Shown here: piece after piece, positions 11,541 through 22,641 of the stretch | Layout: each line of letters starts with the position of its first letter | Position numbering within the stretch: position 1 is the first letter of the stretch | NCBI GenBank assembly: GCA_030704615.1 | Contig: CM060734.1 | Span: 60,094,042-60,158,041 of the forward strand | DNA length: 64,000 nucleotides | Origin: Takakia lepidozioides | Lineage: Eukaryota; Streptophyta; Takakiopsida; Takakiales; Takakiaceae | Direction of reading: 5' to 3' | Translations under genes and position numbers: made by a program | The notes under the pieces: model-generated | Told to the model about the DNA's origin: nothing | What the model saw: only the letters and a program-made list of their open reading frames with translations | The model's database searches: none

Positions 11541-11765
11541 GTCGGTAGCTCAGTTGGCTAAGTGCACTAAGTGCGACCGACTCTGGGGTCGAATCTTGCT
11601 ACTGACGGGTGTGGCATACACTTCTCCCCGGTTCCTGGTCCTGGCGGAAAGAGGTTATTTTCTCCTCTCACTGTTAAGGGGCCTGATTTGTGAGCTGTCG
11701 CCCCCCAGGTGTTCCCCTTTTTTTAAGAAAAAACAATAAAGTAAAATAAAATAAAAGAATAAATA
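11541..11765 (+). mobile_element. tRNA-derived SINE
   Basis: The head at 11541-11606 looks like a tRNA. The ends GTCGGTA and TACTGAC pair as a 7-bp acceptor stem (one G-T pair). The pol III A box TAGCTCAGTTGG follows at once, and a B-box-like GGGTCGAATCT lies at ~11586. The D and T stems pair poorly and the head is only 66 nt, so it is not a working tRNA. About 100 bp of unrelated body follows, then a T run and an A-rich tail (AATAAAGTAAAATAAAATAA). This is the layout of a SINE. Target-site duplications are not clear. Confidence 0.65.
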
Positions 11766-11769
11766 CAAA

Positions 11770-12400
11770 TACGTGAAGAATACAAATATATGAAGAGGTA
11801 CAAATACATGAGGAAATCAAAAGTGCTTTTCATTTCGGAACAAAGGGAGTAAAAGTTGAAAACCATTATTTAGAGTTCACCTTATTTGTGTCACTATGCA
11901 CTAGTAATGTACAAGTCAAAAAATTTAATGTAAGACATTGATATATAGTGACCTACAAAGTTGCACAAATAGCTGGGTGATTTTTACATTTTGGAGCCGG
12001 GCTGCATGCAGGAGCGGGCTGCCCTTCAATTTTCTTAGAGCCCGGCTAAACCGGCAAATCGCAGATCTCATAACGGGGCACCGCCACCTCGTGCATGTCA
12101 GGAAACGGGGCCTCCACTTGCTGACTGGAGAATGTCTGTCTCTGCGTTGCAAGGGAAACTCCGCTTCAAGGTTTTTAGTCGGTGCTCTTCTTTCCAATTC
12201 CATACCACCTTGCAATCTTTGCGTTCCTCTCCTGTTTTTCATTTGTTTTTGTTTTGATTCTCCACTGCAATCACACGCCACATTTTCATGTATTTCGTTT
12301 CTGTCACCCCAACATTTCCTCTCCAAGCATTTATTGCTCAATTCCCCATCTCCGATTGCATAGGGGTTCTTGCAACCCTAGCTGTCCGTGCATAGGGCCA
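11770..12400. other. No gene seen (low-information, AT-rich start)
   Basis: The two overlapping opposite-strand ORFs at 11925-12363 are mutual shadows with no recognisable domain. A stretch near 12350-12400 looks like a 5' untranslated leader (CCTAGCTGTCCG) ahead of the short ORF at 12412. Confidence 0.4.
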
Positions 12401-12411
12401 TGGAGGAGGAG

Positions 12412-12553
12412 GATGCGGATCTTGATCGTGGCTTTCGTTTCGATCATTGTTCGGGAAGCGCAAGCGGACCAGTCAAAGGCGGAGAGCGGCTGTGCTCAGC
12501 GACTTAGGCAGGAGTCCTCATATGCAGTATCACGCTATATCTCTCGTCCGTGA
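12412..12553 (+). CDS. Short ORF with signal-peptide-like N-terminus
   Basis: ATG at 12412 opens a 46-residue frame beginning MRILIVAFVSIIVREAQA. It has a basic n-region, a hydrophobic core and an AQA-type cleavage site, then a mature part with one Cys. An overlapping ATG at 12401 in another frame reads an acidic 35-residue peptide. Either could be a first exon or chance. No downstream exon is evident. 12560-13140 is AT-rich with no gene seen. Confidence 0.2.
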
Positions 12554-13139
12554 GACATTCCACAATGGAAATCGTTCGAAAATTGAGCATAGTTTCCGAT
12601 TTTGTGATTGAAGTGAAACCTAATTTTTTTGCTGTTGTCAAAAGTAAGGTGATCGTACCAAAATAAGTGATATATTAATCACTGGGCATAGTTACTACTA
12701 TTAGAATGGTCAAGTTTTTGTATATTTTTGTTAGCAAATTAAAGTGGATTCCAATGCAGCAAAGAATGCGTGGATTCAAAAATCATAAGGTTTCGAAGTT
12801 TTTTGTTAGGTGACTTAGAACCGACGCAAGTTTTTATGTCAAGGTGGTGGACATTTTCAAAATTAATTTGTACTCATCGTGAAAGATTTTAGGTCTGAAT
12901 TAAATACCTCTACCTTATTTAACCTTTAAGTTCCCAAGCCCTTTTCTTGATTTTTTACCAATTTTTGGTACCCAGCTGCAGTAAATTGCCCCTAGAAACC
13001 TACCAAAAATCATCCAGAGATTCCAGCCATATAGCAGTGGGCTAGCTCATTTATGCATGCAATACCAAAAATGAGCAGAGTCCATGAACACTTAGCTCAG
13101 TATTTAAGCACCCTGGAATTTCCCCGAGGATTGGATCGA

Positions 13140-14230
13140 CATGCGCGATGAAGGCTTCGACTGCGCAACATGAAGTTTGCTCTTGTGGGAGGGCAATTTT
13201 ATAGAAGGGGATTGGATAGACTCTTGAGCCGATGCATCACCCCGGAGGAGGTTCCCCAGATTTTAGAGTCAGCCCATGATAGCATGTGCGGAGGACGCTT
13301 TGCAGGGCGGCTCACAGTGCAAAAGGCTTTGAGGGTAGGATACTACTGGCCCTCCATGTTCAAAGATGCGCACATGCATGTGCGAAAATGCGACTCTTGT
13401 CAAAGGTACGCCAAGCGAAATAACAGGCTCGGAATGCCGTTAGTCCCACTCTCCCCCTTGCTCCGTTTGAGAAGTGGGGGATCGACTATGTAGGGGAAGT
13501 GCACCCTGCATCGAGTCGACAAAATCGCTACATCATTATAGCCACTAGATATCTGACCAAGTGGGCAGAAGCCAAAGCGGTTAAGAGAGCCAACGCAAAG
13601 GTAACCGCCTCTTTCATTTATGAATATATCATTTCCCGATTCGGATGCCCAAAAGAGATAGTGAGTGACAGAGGATCTCACTTCATCAACGACATCATCG
13701 AGGAAATGATGGTGGCATTCTCCATCAAGCATCACAATGCGACCCTTTATCAAACGAGTGGGCAGGTGGAGCGCGCCAACCAAACCCTGTGCAACATTAT
13801 CTCCAAGACAATCAGGGAGCACAAAAGGGATTGGGACACCAAGTTAATTTCGGCCTTGTGGGCATTTCGCACAACCCATAAGGTAACTACTCGACATACC
13901 CCCTTTTCATTGGTTTATGGGGTAGAGTTCATCATGCCAATCGAGACAGAAATCCCATCTCTACGATTGGCCATTACCGAACGATTGGCGACAATCAGAG
14001 TCATTAAAGGAACGACTCGAGATGTTGGAAGGACTGGATGAAATCCGGCAAGCAGCAGCTCAGCACATTGAGGCAGTTGCAACGGCGAAGGAAGGCTCGC
14101 TTCGATGCTAAGCGCAAAAAGAGAATCTTCGATCCATGGATTGTTTCTTTGGAGTCACCGACAATGCTACCCAGCACACCTGGGAGGGTAGGGGCTTTGC
14201 ACCGTGGCAATTGTGAGATTATACCGTTGG
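13140..14230 (+). pseudogene. Ty3/gypsy integrase relic (Tat-like)
   Basis: A second integrase fragment, distinct from 1-1055. The HHCC finger ends CDSCQRYAK at ~13390-13420. The core shows D in SDRGSHF at ~13665-13690 and E in SGQVERANQT at ~13760-13790. A stop/frameshift at 13490 and another at ~14035 split it into three ORFs (13170-13493, 13499-14041, 14038 on). The C-terminal part reads RRRKARFDAKRKKR. No other part of this element's pol is present. The sequence after 14280 may be its 3' region. Confidence 0.8.
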
Positions 14231-14400
14231 CCCAGACCTCAAATATCAGGTCCCAAAGAAAAAGTGAGAAAAAAATTGGTTTGACCAAATTAAAACCTAG
14301 CTTTATCCAATTTTGCTTGCCCCAAGACCCACCATTTCCAAATCAAAAGTGGAGTGGCTATGACCCCATCAAATTGCAGGTCCAAGGGTTTAGGGTTCAA

Positions 14401-14793
14401 GGTGGTCAACAAAGGCTTGCAAAGGTAACAAAAAGTAGAAAAAATACTGGAAAAAAAAATAAATTTTAAGGGGGGCCGGTTCGGACCCAAATACAAATGC
14501 AACGAAAACCAAGACAAATGCATACAAAGTGCGCCTATCGTGCCTAAAGGGATGCTATAAGACTATTATGTCTTATGCAAGGACTCTCGCCCTCACGAGA
14601 TAAGGTTCTCTAATTGAAGAATGAGGCACTTTCGCTCCAACTGTAAGCTTTTTTATGTTTGCTCCTCCTTGTTTAGCGACAAAAATCTTGCTCACTATGG
14701 GCAAGCATGCGCTCAAAGCACTCACAAACATAGGGTCAAGTCTCAACCCCTAGTTGGAAAACTTATATGCCCCACCTTCAAAAAGAGGTTCGT
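14401..14793. repeat. Dispersed repeat R1 (left copy)
   Basis: From GGTCAACAAAGG to AAAAAGAGGTTCG, ~390 bp strongly similar to 51705-52093. It holds CCTAAAGGGATGCTATAAG and CTCACGAGATAAGG. It sits after an integrase relic here and after the start of Penelope copy B there, so it probably belongs to an LTR or untranslated part of an unnamed element. It is interrupted at 14794 by the LTR of element C1. Confidence 0.7.
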
Positions 14794-15455
14794 GTCAAGG
14801 ACGAAAACATGACTGAACTAAGAGATAAGACTAGAGATACAAGGCTAGACAAGAAGTCAAGGTCGGCGTGGCCGAATGCACGATAAGTAAATAAGAATCA
14901 AGACGATCTTTATAACAATGAACAAGAGTACAAGATATTGGAACACGACTTGAGTACCAGATATTGGAAACTGGACTGGAGTACCAGATACTGGAAACTA
15001 GACTGGAGTACCAGATATTGGAAACTGGGCTAGGGTACTGAGAACTGGACTGAAGTACTGGGAATTGGAAACAAGAGTAGCTTGAACTGGTGTTGGCGAG
15101 ACTGAAGAGTGTCCAGTCTCGCCTCCTATATATATTGGCTACTAAGAAACTTCCTTAAGAAGCTTCCCCTATGGAGGTGGCTTGTTGGAGAAGTTTCTAA
15201 GATTAAACAAAAGTTTCTTGATGGAGAAACTTCCTTAAACAAATGAGGTATCTTGATGGAGAAGTTTCCTCCAAAGGAAGCTTCCTGAGTAGTTTCCCAA
15301 GTTACTCTTGGTAATTTGGTAAACTCCCGGTAACTTGGTAAGTAATGGTAAATCATGGTAGATCATGATAAATCATGGTAATTTTCGGTAACATGATAAC
15401 TTGGTAATTTCTGGTATTTATTTCTGGTAAGTTCTTCTGGGCTATGTCCGTGACA
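14794..15455 (-). repeat. 3' LTR of element C1
   Basis: 662 bp. On the element strand it starts TGTCACGGACATAGCC and ends CGTCCTTGACA, the TG...CA rule. Its end matches the 5' LTR remnant at 20618-20761. Bases 14935-15080 hold four to five imperfect ~30-bp repeats (GAGTACCAGATATTGGAAAC). The region 15126-15400 repeats AAGTTTC and GGTAAATCATGGTA motifs. Confidence 0.9.
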
Positions 15456-15471
15456 TCACCCCCTCCTCTAG
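15456..15471 (-). promoter_or_regulatory. Polypurine tract of C1
   Basis: On the element strand AGAGGAGGGGGTGA lies directly before the 3' LTR. This is the expected priming site for plus-strand DNA synthesis. Confidence 0.8.
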
Positions 15472-16084
15472 CGCCGAGTTCCTCGAGGAGCGGTAAAATC
15501 TTGGACTTGCTTAGTGTTGGAGAAAATCCAAAATCCGACGAATGATACTTGCCAAGTATTCGATTCTTCGTTCTTGACTCAAATGATTTATAGGTCCCTG
15601 CAACCATCGATAGTGTCCAACACCTTGAACTTGGGACCACGCAGTGATTTGAGCATTCTGATTTTCGAAACTGCCTTCAAACATGATTTCATTGCCCCCT
15701 AGGTCCGAAGCCTCAACCTCCAACAGAATTATCAGACTTCGAGTAGGCTCCACATGCCGTCGTACGGGGTCCAGACGAAGAAGTACGCGTCGCATTGGTG
15801 GCCCATCGTCTCGAGAGCGTCGGCGTGATGTTTAAGGTCGTGAGAGTCGGAATGGCTGATCTGGTAGCTGGGTAAGCGACAACTCTAATGTATCTGGTTC
15901 CTGCGACTCCATACTGCCAATACAAGATGCAAGAGTGCTGGAAGTGTAGCTATATATACTGATGTGTGGTGTTCATCCCTCCTTAGCGTGTATCAGGTAC
16001 ATTGAATGCGGAGTCTTCACCTTGAAGCTAAGTTGGCTGACATCATCGTTGTGACGTCTTATTAACGTGTAGCTCGGGGCTTAG

Positions 16085-16628
16085 CTGGATATCGTTGATG
16101 AAACTCTTGGACTTTGTCAGATGCATTGGCGAGGTTGGATGAAGGTTCCCACGTTCGTTTGCTGATGTCGTAGCCTTACCAATGTACGAAATACTCAAGA
16201 TGTTTATACTTGATGCGAGAGTCTAGGACTTCGTCGACTTCATACTCAATTTCCTGATTGTCTTCGATTGGTGGAGGTGGTACGGAAACTCTCCCTGGAA
16301 TATTCGATGGATGATACAACTCCAATAATGAAACATGAAAGACTGGATGGATGCGCATACTTCGTGGGAATTCAAGCCGAAAACTGACCGGATTTATTTG
16401 TCGAATAATTTTGAATGGGCCCAGTCTTGATGGTCGCGAGGTTTGTATGTCCCGTCGAAGAAGCCACACACGATCTCTGACCTTGAACTGGGGTTGGAGT
16501 TGGCGACGTTGATCTGCATACTCCTTGTATTGTTTTTGAGCTTCGGCGAGGTGGAATGTAAGCTCCTTGTGAATCGTAGCAAGATGAGTAGCAAGGTTTT
16601 CTGCAGCAAAGCTTCCAACAGTCTTCAT
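16085..16628 (-). pseudogene. C1 integrase C-terminus and chromodomain
   Basis: Reads the integrase C-terminal GPF/Y-like part (SRLGPFKIIRQINPVSFRLE), then HPVFHVSLLELY and a chromodomain: EYEVDEVLDSRIKYKHLEYF, then after an in-frame TAA GYDISKRTWEPSSNL. Chromodomains direct integration to chosen chromatin in chromoviruses. The stop sits right after the aromatic W of the domain core and should truncate it. A frameshift near 16625 separates it from the integrase core. Confidence 0.85.
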
Positions 16629-18499
16629 GTGGAAAGGATTGCTCGAGGATAATGACCATAATTGGAGAAAAGTGGAGTTTGCTGGGTCGAAGAATGTATA
16701 GCGTTGTTGTAGGCAAACTCAGCCAATGACAGAAGGTCCGTCCAATTATCTTGGTGATAATTGATCGTACAGCGAAGATACTGCTCCAAAATCTGGTTTA
16801 CACGTTCGGTTTGACCATCAGTCTGTGGATGATTAGCTGTAGAAAGGTTGATCTTAGTATCCAATATGTGAGATAATCCCCGCCAGAAATTTGATATGAA
16901 CTGTGGTCCTCGATCAGATACGATGTCCTTTGGGAGTCCATGAATGCGGTAGATATTATTGAGGAAGAGTCTTGCAGTTTCCTCGCCGGTAACTGTCTTA
17001 TTACATGGAATGAAATGTGTCATCTTCGTAAAACGATCTACAATAACAAGGATTGAATCAGTGGTCTTGGAGATTGGAAGGTCCGTAATAAAGTCCATAG
17101 ACACGGACGACCATGGACCCTTGGGAATGGATAATGGTTGAAGAAGGCCGTAAGGTCGATGTCGTGGTCCTTTCACTCTAGCACACGTGTCGCAAGATTT
17201 TATAAATTCTTTCACGAGTTTCCACATCTGCGGCCACCAATAGTCCATGGATATCAATTCCATTGTTTTGTTGAAGCCGAAATGTCTTGTAGCCGGAAGA
17301 TCATGACATGTTTGAAGAATTCGAAGTCGTGTAGGTCCTGGAGGTACATAGAGAAGTCCCTTGAAATAAAGTAAATCATCTTTGAACTCGAAGTCGTTTG
17401 TAACATGTAGGTTGTCTCGAGGTCGATTTAGTTGACTTCGTAGTGTCATAGCGAATTGGTCGCTCTTCGGTGCTTTCTGAATCTCCTTTATGATCTCGGC
17501 ATCGTCATAGGTGGACATGGATAGCATATTCAATTGGAAATTTGGTGGTTTCAAGATGATGGATTTCTGTTGGTCAAAAGTTGCATCTCCTTCCTTTGGC
17601 GCAAGATATGATCGTCAAGAAAGAGCATCTGGTTTTCCTTGAAGATGTCCGGGACGGTAGATAATAACAAAATCAAACCTTACTAGTGACATACTCCATC
17701 TCACTTGACGTCGATTCAAAACACGAGCACTCATAAAATATTCGAGGTTTTTGTGATCGGTATAGACAGTGACCTGATGTTTAGCTCCCTCCAATAGATG
17801 ACGCCACTCCTCAAAAGCATCGATAATCACTAGAAATTCTTTGTCATGGATCTCATAATTGCTCTCCGCAGCGGAAAATTTGTGAGAACGAAAACCAACA
17901 GGGTGGAGTCGGCCATATGTACCGTATTGTGAGAGTACCACGCCAAGTGCAAAGTCCGATGCATCTGCTTCTAAGAAGAATGGTTTAGATGGGTCTGCAT
18001 GTACCAGTATTGGAGTTGTTGTAAATGTCTGCTTCAGCCTTTCAAATGCCTGATTAGCCTTCTCGTCCCATACAAATTTGTCATTCTCTATGAGTCGTAT
18101 CAATGGTGCAGCAATTTTGGAGTAGTCATTGATGAAGATTCTATAGAAATATGCAAAACCCAGAAAACATTGTACATCTCGGACCGAAGTTGGTTTAATC
18201 CACTCGATGATGGTTTGTATTTTCTTCTGATCCATAAAGACGCCTTTGTCGGAAATAATGTAGCCCAGAAATTCGACCTCAGATTGATGGAAAATACATT
18301 TCTCCAACTTGGCATATAGTCCTCTTTCTCTTAATTTATCAAGGACAAGGCGTACATGGCGGCCATGTTCTTCTTCGTTCTGTGAAAATATCAAAATGTC
18401 GTCCAAATAGATGACTACAAAGTCATCCAAAAATTCTCGAAAGATGTCATTCATCATATGTTGGAAACTTGCTGGAGCATTTGTAAGACCGAAAGGCAT
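16625..18499 (-). pseudogene. C1 reverse transcriptase C-half, RNase H and integrase core
   Basis: One frame with a single TGA near 17613. RT palm shows MPFGLTNAPASFQ and YLDDILIFS. RNase H shows FFLEADASDFALG and VYTDHKNLEYF. The integrase has an HHCC finger (CDTCARVKGPRH), D in SMDFITDLP, D in SDRGPQFIS and E in TDGQTERVNQ. All catalytic acidic residues that I can check are kept, so decay is recent or confined to stops and frameshifts. Confidence 0.92.
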
Positions 18500-18672
18500 A
18501 ACACTGTATTCAAAATGTCCATACCTTGTTCGAAAAGTTGTTTTCCATTCGTCTCATTCTTTTATCCGTACAAGGTTATAAGCTCCTCTCAAGTCGATTT
18601 TGATGAAAATCTTCACTCGTCCCAGCTGGTCGAGAAGCCCAGAAATCAGCGGCAACGGATAACGATTCTTGA

Positions 18673-19527
18673 TTATGACTTTGTTGAGACCGCGACACAC
18701 ATGCGTAATGATCCGTCCTTCTTTTTCACAAACAAGATAGGCGCCCCCGCGGGTGATTTGGAATGTCGGATGAAGTGCTTTGACAAATTTTCATCAATGT
18801 ATTCGTGTAATGCAGCCAACTCCGTCTGGGATAAGTTATAGATTGGGCCGAATGGTGGTTGGGCTCCTTCTTGTGACTCAATTGCACAGTCATAAGGTCG
18901 ATGTTCTGGCAATATGTCTGCATTTTTCTTCTCGAAGACATCTTTGAAATCTTGATATTGAGCGGGTAATGTTGAAGTACCTTTGTCTGTTGTGGTCTTG
19001 ATCGGAGTCGCATAAAGTGCAAATGCCGCCTCTTTTTTTGTAGCTCTCATGAAGGCTCTAGCTCCAAGAAATAGGGGTTGAATACCTTTGGTACTTTTGC
19101 ATTTTTGTCTTGCCGAAATTTTTCGTGATTGCCAATCGATGTCAGGATTATGAAGTACAAACCAGGGAAGTCCAAGGATCACAGGATTCGTTGGAGACTG
19201 GATGACATCGAAAACAATCTGTGATGCTTGATTTTTAAGCTTCACTTCAAAGGGTCAAGTTTCATGGTCAACATTTCCTGATGCTAACGGTCGTCCATCG
19301 ATAACTTCAACAGGGGCCGAGAATTTTTTTCTTACGAGCGTTAAATTGTGTTGCTTCGCAAAGTCTTTGTCAATAAGACACGTTGAAGCGCCCGAGTCCA
19401 AAAGTGCTTCTACGGAGATATCTCGATTTTGCATCCTGATCTTTACTGGAATTGTGAAACAAGATACAGGGTCTGGAGGTAGAAAGAGACCTTTTTTTGG
19501 TGAGGAATTTGGGGTGTCCAGCCGCAT
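18673..19527 (-). pseudogene. C1 protease and RT N-terminal part
   Basis: The retropepsin-like active site ALLDSGASTCLID lies near 19410. A TGA at 19255-19257 splits the frame. After it the ORF continues (PTNPVILGLPWF, HRPYDCAIE) into the RT fingers ([20 protein letters not shown]) and loses frame near 18680. In the intact family this would be one pol ORF joined to the RT palm. Confidence 0.85.
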
Positions 19528-19532
19528 GGTCC

Positions 19533-20579
19533 CTACTGTGACTGGACATCTTTGTTTTCCGACCTTCTCGTATCGAACAATTGAGTGGTGCCCCGAGCTT
19601 TGAATCTTCTCTTGTTGGGGCAGTTTAATGTCATGTGATCATTTTCTCCGCAATAAAGGCATAATCCATTCGAGCGCCGTCTTTGTTTTTCTTGTGGCGT
19701 CAATGGCTTGAATCGGACAACATCAATCTGCATAGGATCATTACCGGATGTCTGATGGATCGTTGTATTTGGTACCGTAGTAGCAGCGGCATGGTGCGTC
19801 GTCAACCATCCAGATCGCTTCTCTTGACGTCTTTCGAACAAACGATTATCGCATGCAATGACTTGGGTGATGAATTCGCTCAGTGTACTCACGTTTGGCA
19901 TTGTCAGCAACAAATCCTTAACATCATCTTTTAAGCCACATCGAAACTGACTAATGATGCTCTTCTCATTCCAGTCAAGGTCGCACGCAAGTTGTCGAAA
20001 TTCGGCAGCATAAACGGAAGCTGGACGTGCTCCTTGTCGAAGATTTTGCATCTTTGTCTCTGCAACTCTCTCTCTATCATCCTCTCCAAACGTTGCAGTG
20101 AACTCGGACATGAACGCTTCAAAATTGTATAGTAAATGCGAATTTTTCTCTAATAGCGGTGCAAACCAAGATAGGGCAGTGCCTGATAGAATGGTGCCCA
20201 CGAATCCCACTTGAATATCTTCATCAGAGTAGCGTTGTGGATATAGTAGTAGGAACAATCGTACTTGTTGAACAAAACCGCGAAATCTTGATCTCGTCCC
20301 ATCAAATTTCTCGGGCATGCTGACCTTTGGTTCCCTTGTAATCTGTTGAAGATTTGGAGAAACCGTTGCAGTAGGATTTGTTGTAGTAGGGACTCGTAAG
20401 GTTGAAGATCCATTGTTCGACTTCTTCAACTCTGAAATTTGTTGTTGCAAATTGTTGAGAGCATTGCCAAGGTCTTGAGATTGATCAGCTTGTAGTTGGG
20501 CAATAGAGGCACGAATTTCTTGCATCTGGAGTTGAAGACTCTGCAATGTGGCGACCATTTCCGCAAATGTGCCTTCCAT
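19533..20579 (-). CDS. C1 gag
   Basis: An uninterrupted 348-residue ORF starting ATG at 20577-20579, just after the 5' LTR and primer-site region. The N-terminal ~70 residues look like a coiled coil (MVATLQSLQLQMQEIRASIA). The central part fits the retrotransposon capsid (SGTALSWFAPLLE, FMSEFTATFG). A single zinc knuckle CLYCGENDHMTLNC lies near residue 310. It forms the particle and binds RNA. The protease follows in a different frame, a typical gag-pol shift. Confidence 0.92.
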   Translation of the reverse strand: MEGTFAEMVATLQSLQLQMQEIRASIAQLQADQSQDLGNALNNLQQQISELKKSNNGSSTLRVPTTTNPTATVSPNLQQITREPKVSMPEKFDGTRSRFRGFVQQVRLFLLLYPQRYSDEDIQVGFVGTILSGTALSWFAPLLEKNSHLLYNFEAFMSEFTATFGEDDRERVAETKMQNLRQGARPASVYAAEFRQLACDLDWNEKSIISQFRCGLKDDVKDLLLTMPNVSTLSEFITQVIACDNRLFERRQEKRSGWLTTHHAAATTVPNTTIHQTSGNDPMQIDVVRFKPLTPQEKQRRRSNGLCLYCGENDHMTLNCPNKRRFKARGTTQLFDTRRSENKDVQSQ

Positions 20580-20597
20580 CTTAACTAACTAAGGAAC

Positions 20598-20617
20598 AAA
20601 CTTTAGTCTCGCCAAAC
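20598..20617 (-). promoter_or_regulatory. Probable primer binding site of C1
   Basis: Directly after the 5' LTR on the element strand lies GTTTGGCGAGACTAAAG. The TTGGCGA start resembles gypsy primer sites, but I cannot assign the tRNA by eye. Confidence 0.5.
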
Positions 20618-20761
20618 TGTCAAAGACGAGAACATGACTGAACACAAACAAGAGATAAGACTAGAGGTACAAGGCTAGACAAGAAGTCAAGGTCGGCGTG
20701 GCCGAATGCACGATGAGTAAATAGGAATCAAGACGATCTTTATAACAATGAACAAGATGTC
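20618..20761 (-). repeat. 5' LTR remnant of C1
   Basis: About 140 bp that match the 3' LTR's end nearly base for base (ACAAGGCTAGACAAGAAGTC, GGTCGGCGTGGCCGAATGC). It is cut off at about 20757 by the insertion starting TGTCATGG. Confidence 0.9.
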
Positions 20762-22095
20762 ATGGTTTTAGTCATGGTTATCTAGAATTACCTACTTCTA
20801 GTTAACTAGGACATTTTAGATATTTATATTTATATTTTGTGTGTTGGGAATTCATTTGGTCTCACATGCCAAGTGAGATGTCGAGCCTCACTTGAGATAT
20901 GGAGATAGGTTTTCCCCTTGTGAATGTTGAGGAGGCTCATCTTCTTGTAGTTGAGCCTCCATGAGCTTCTCTCACCTCCATAGCTCTAGGTATTGAGAGG
21001 GAGTGTGTTGAGGGCTTTGTAGGGTGGATTCATTTAGCAAAGGTGCCCTTGGCTTTACTTAGTTTATGTGATAGAGTGGATTTCACTTGGAAGGACTAGG
21101 GCTTGTTCTTCATGTGATTGCTTCATGCTTTGAGAGCTTTCATTGTCTTCTACTTCTCTCATTTCTCATTTCTTATCACTACAAGAAGATCACCTTATGC
21201 TTGTGAGTGCGGAGTGTAAGGATTAGTTTTGCACTTGTATTTTAAAGAGGTTGAGAGCTAGGAGAATTTAGCTCTTGTATCACAAGGCTTGCAAGGGGTT
21301 GCAAGGAAATGTGCTCAAGTATTGCACGCACCAAGGAGTTGGAGGCTTGAGAAGAAAGCTCTTGAGTCACAAGATTTTGCAAGGATTGTAAGGAGGAAGT
21401 CTTGTGTGTGTGGAAGCATGGATTCTAGGGTTTGAGAATCCTTTGTATGCATTATGGAGTCGATGGTGTGCGCCATGGCTTGTGGAGAGTGACTAAAGGC
21501 TTGTTAGTGCTCATTTCACTATCAAGCTAGGGTTAAGCAAGTTCAAAGTGTGGATGTTGTGGAAGAGAAGCCAAGGAGCTATATATGCTTGGGCTTGAAG
21601 ACAACAAGGGCAAGCACTTGGAGAGCACTAAGAAGCTCAAGAGGTTTTGAAAGGGAGCATGTGAAGAAATCTTCCAATCATGGTGGTGTGGAGCCAAGCT
21701 TAGGGTGCCATTGGAAGGGCTTGGAGAACATGTGGTGGGAAATCCTTGAAGGGAAATCATTATTCAATGTATGCATAGCTTTACCCTAACTATGTAATGT
21801 GACAAGAGGGGGAGGCAATACTTGGCTATTCATGCTCTTGGTAGTGCGAGCTTTGTGGTGGATAGTTGACCAAGCAAGTGGTGCATGTGTGGAGCATGCT
21901 CGCTTGAGTTTGTAAGTTCAAGTTTGAGAAGGGAGCTCTTGAACTAGCAAGAGGTGAAGGCCTTTGAGATCCATTTGTGTGTGAAGTGGAGAGGTGTTGA
22001 TTCATGTTATGATGAAGGAGAGCAATACATAGGCCAAGAGGTCATGGAACATGCATTCAAATGACCACGGGGAGCACATGGATGATGGATTGGTG
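20758..22095 (+). repeat. Unclassified LTR-like insertion
   Basis: 1.34 kb without coding content, starting TGTCATGGTTTTAG and placed inside the C1 LTR. It is rich in short AG/TG words (GAGGCTCATC, CTTGAGAAG). CAAGATGTC flanks both ends (20753-20761 and 22096-22104), which could be a target duplication. It could be a solo LTR or a non-coding DNA transposon. The right end reads ...TTGGTG or ...GGTGCA depending on where the duplication starts. Confidence 0.45.
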
Positions 22096-22100
22096 CAAGA

Positions 22101-22627
22101 TGTCGTGCGCATACGTATCGCTACACAACTACATCGCTGTCCAAACCACACCACACATATATGCACAATAAAGTAGTCTGCCACAATGATAAGAAAAGCT
22201 AAGAACACACTCTTAACACAAGAAACATGAAATCCATCTCATCATCACTCTTTCAGATAATAGTCGAGCCAGGGGCACCCCAAGCTATGGGGACTCCACC
22301 CCACAACAACCTATCCTCCCATCATAAGTACACTCAGTTCTAAACGATGAAGGAGCTCGGTCGCGCAGGCTCAACTCGAGAGAGATGAGCTGCGCGATTG
22401 ACGCTCTCGTGAAGATAAGACAGTTCAGTTGTCAAACTAAACTTGACACCTGATTTAACACTTGACCTAAATCCAAGTGTTAAATACAAATAACTAGCTT
22501 TATTCTAGTTAGTTTCACACTGTGCTTATTTAACTTGACAGCTGTCGTGCGCATACGTATCGCTACACAACTACATCGCTGTCCAAACCACACCACACAT
22601 ATATGCACAATAAAGTAGTCTGCCACA
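22101..22627 (-). repeat. 3' LTR of C2, or LTR plus a miniature element
   Basis: On the element strand it starts TGTGGCAGACTACTTTATTG and ends CGCACGACA. Unusually, an 85-bp block occurs twice and appears identical by eye, at 22101-22185 and 22543-22627, with 357 bp between. It is either one 527-bp LTR with terminal direct repeats, or two 85-bp LTRs bounding a TRIM-like miniature element. Confidence 0.65.
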
Positions 22628-22641
22628 ATCGCCCCCCTAGC
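22628..22641 (-). promoter_or_regulatory. Polypurine tract of C2
   Basis: Element strand CTAGGGGGGCGAT next to the TGTGGCAG LTR start. Confidence 0.7.

Larger units (their letters stand above)
14794..20761 (-). mobile_element. Chromodomain Ty3/gypsy element C1, full order but decayed
   Basis: Minus-strand order: 5' LTR remnant (20618-20761), primer-site region, gag, protease, RT, RNase H, integrase, chromodomain, polypurine tract, 3' LTR (14794-15455). The two LTRs match over their shared ~140 bp, starting TGTCAA(A/G)GACGA(G/A)AACATG on the plus strand. The 5' LTR is cut at about 20757 by the next insertion. Single stops at 19255, about 17613 and about 16174, plus frameshifts near 18540 and 16630, make it non-autonomous. 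Confidence 0.9.

Noticed and set aside
11541-11606. Functional tRNA gene
   Set aside because: Too short, poor D and T stems, and an A-rich tail downstream. SINE head preferred.
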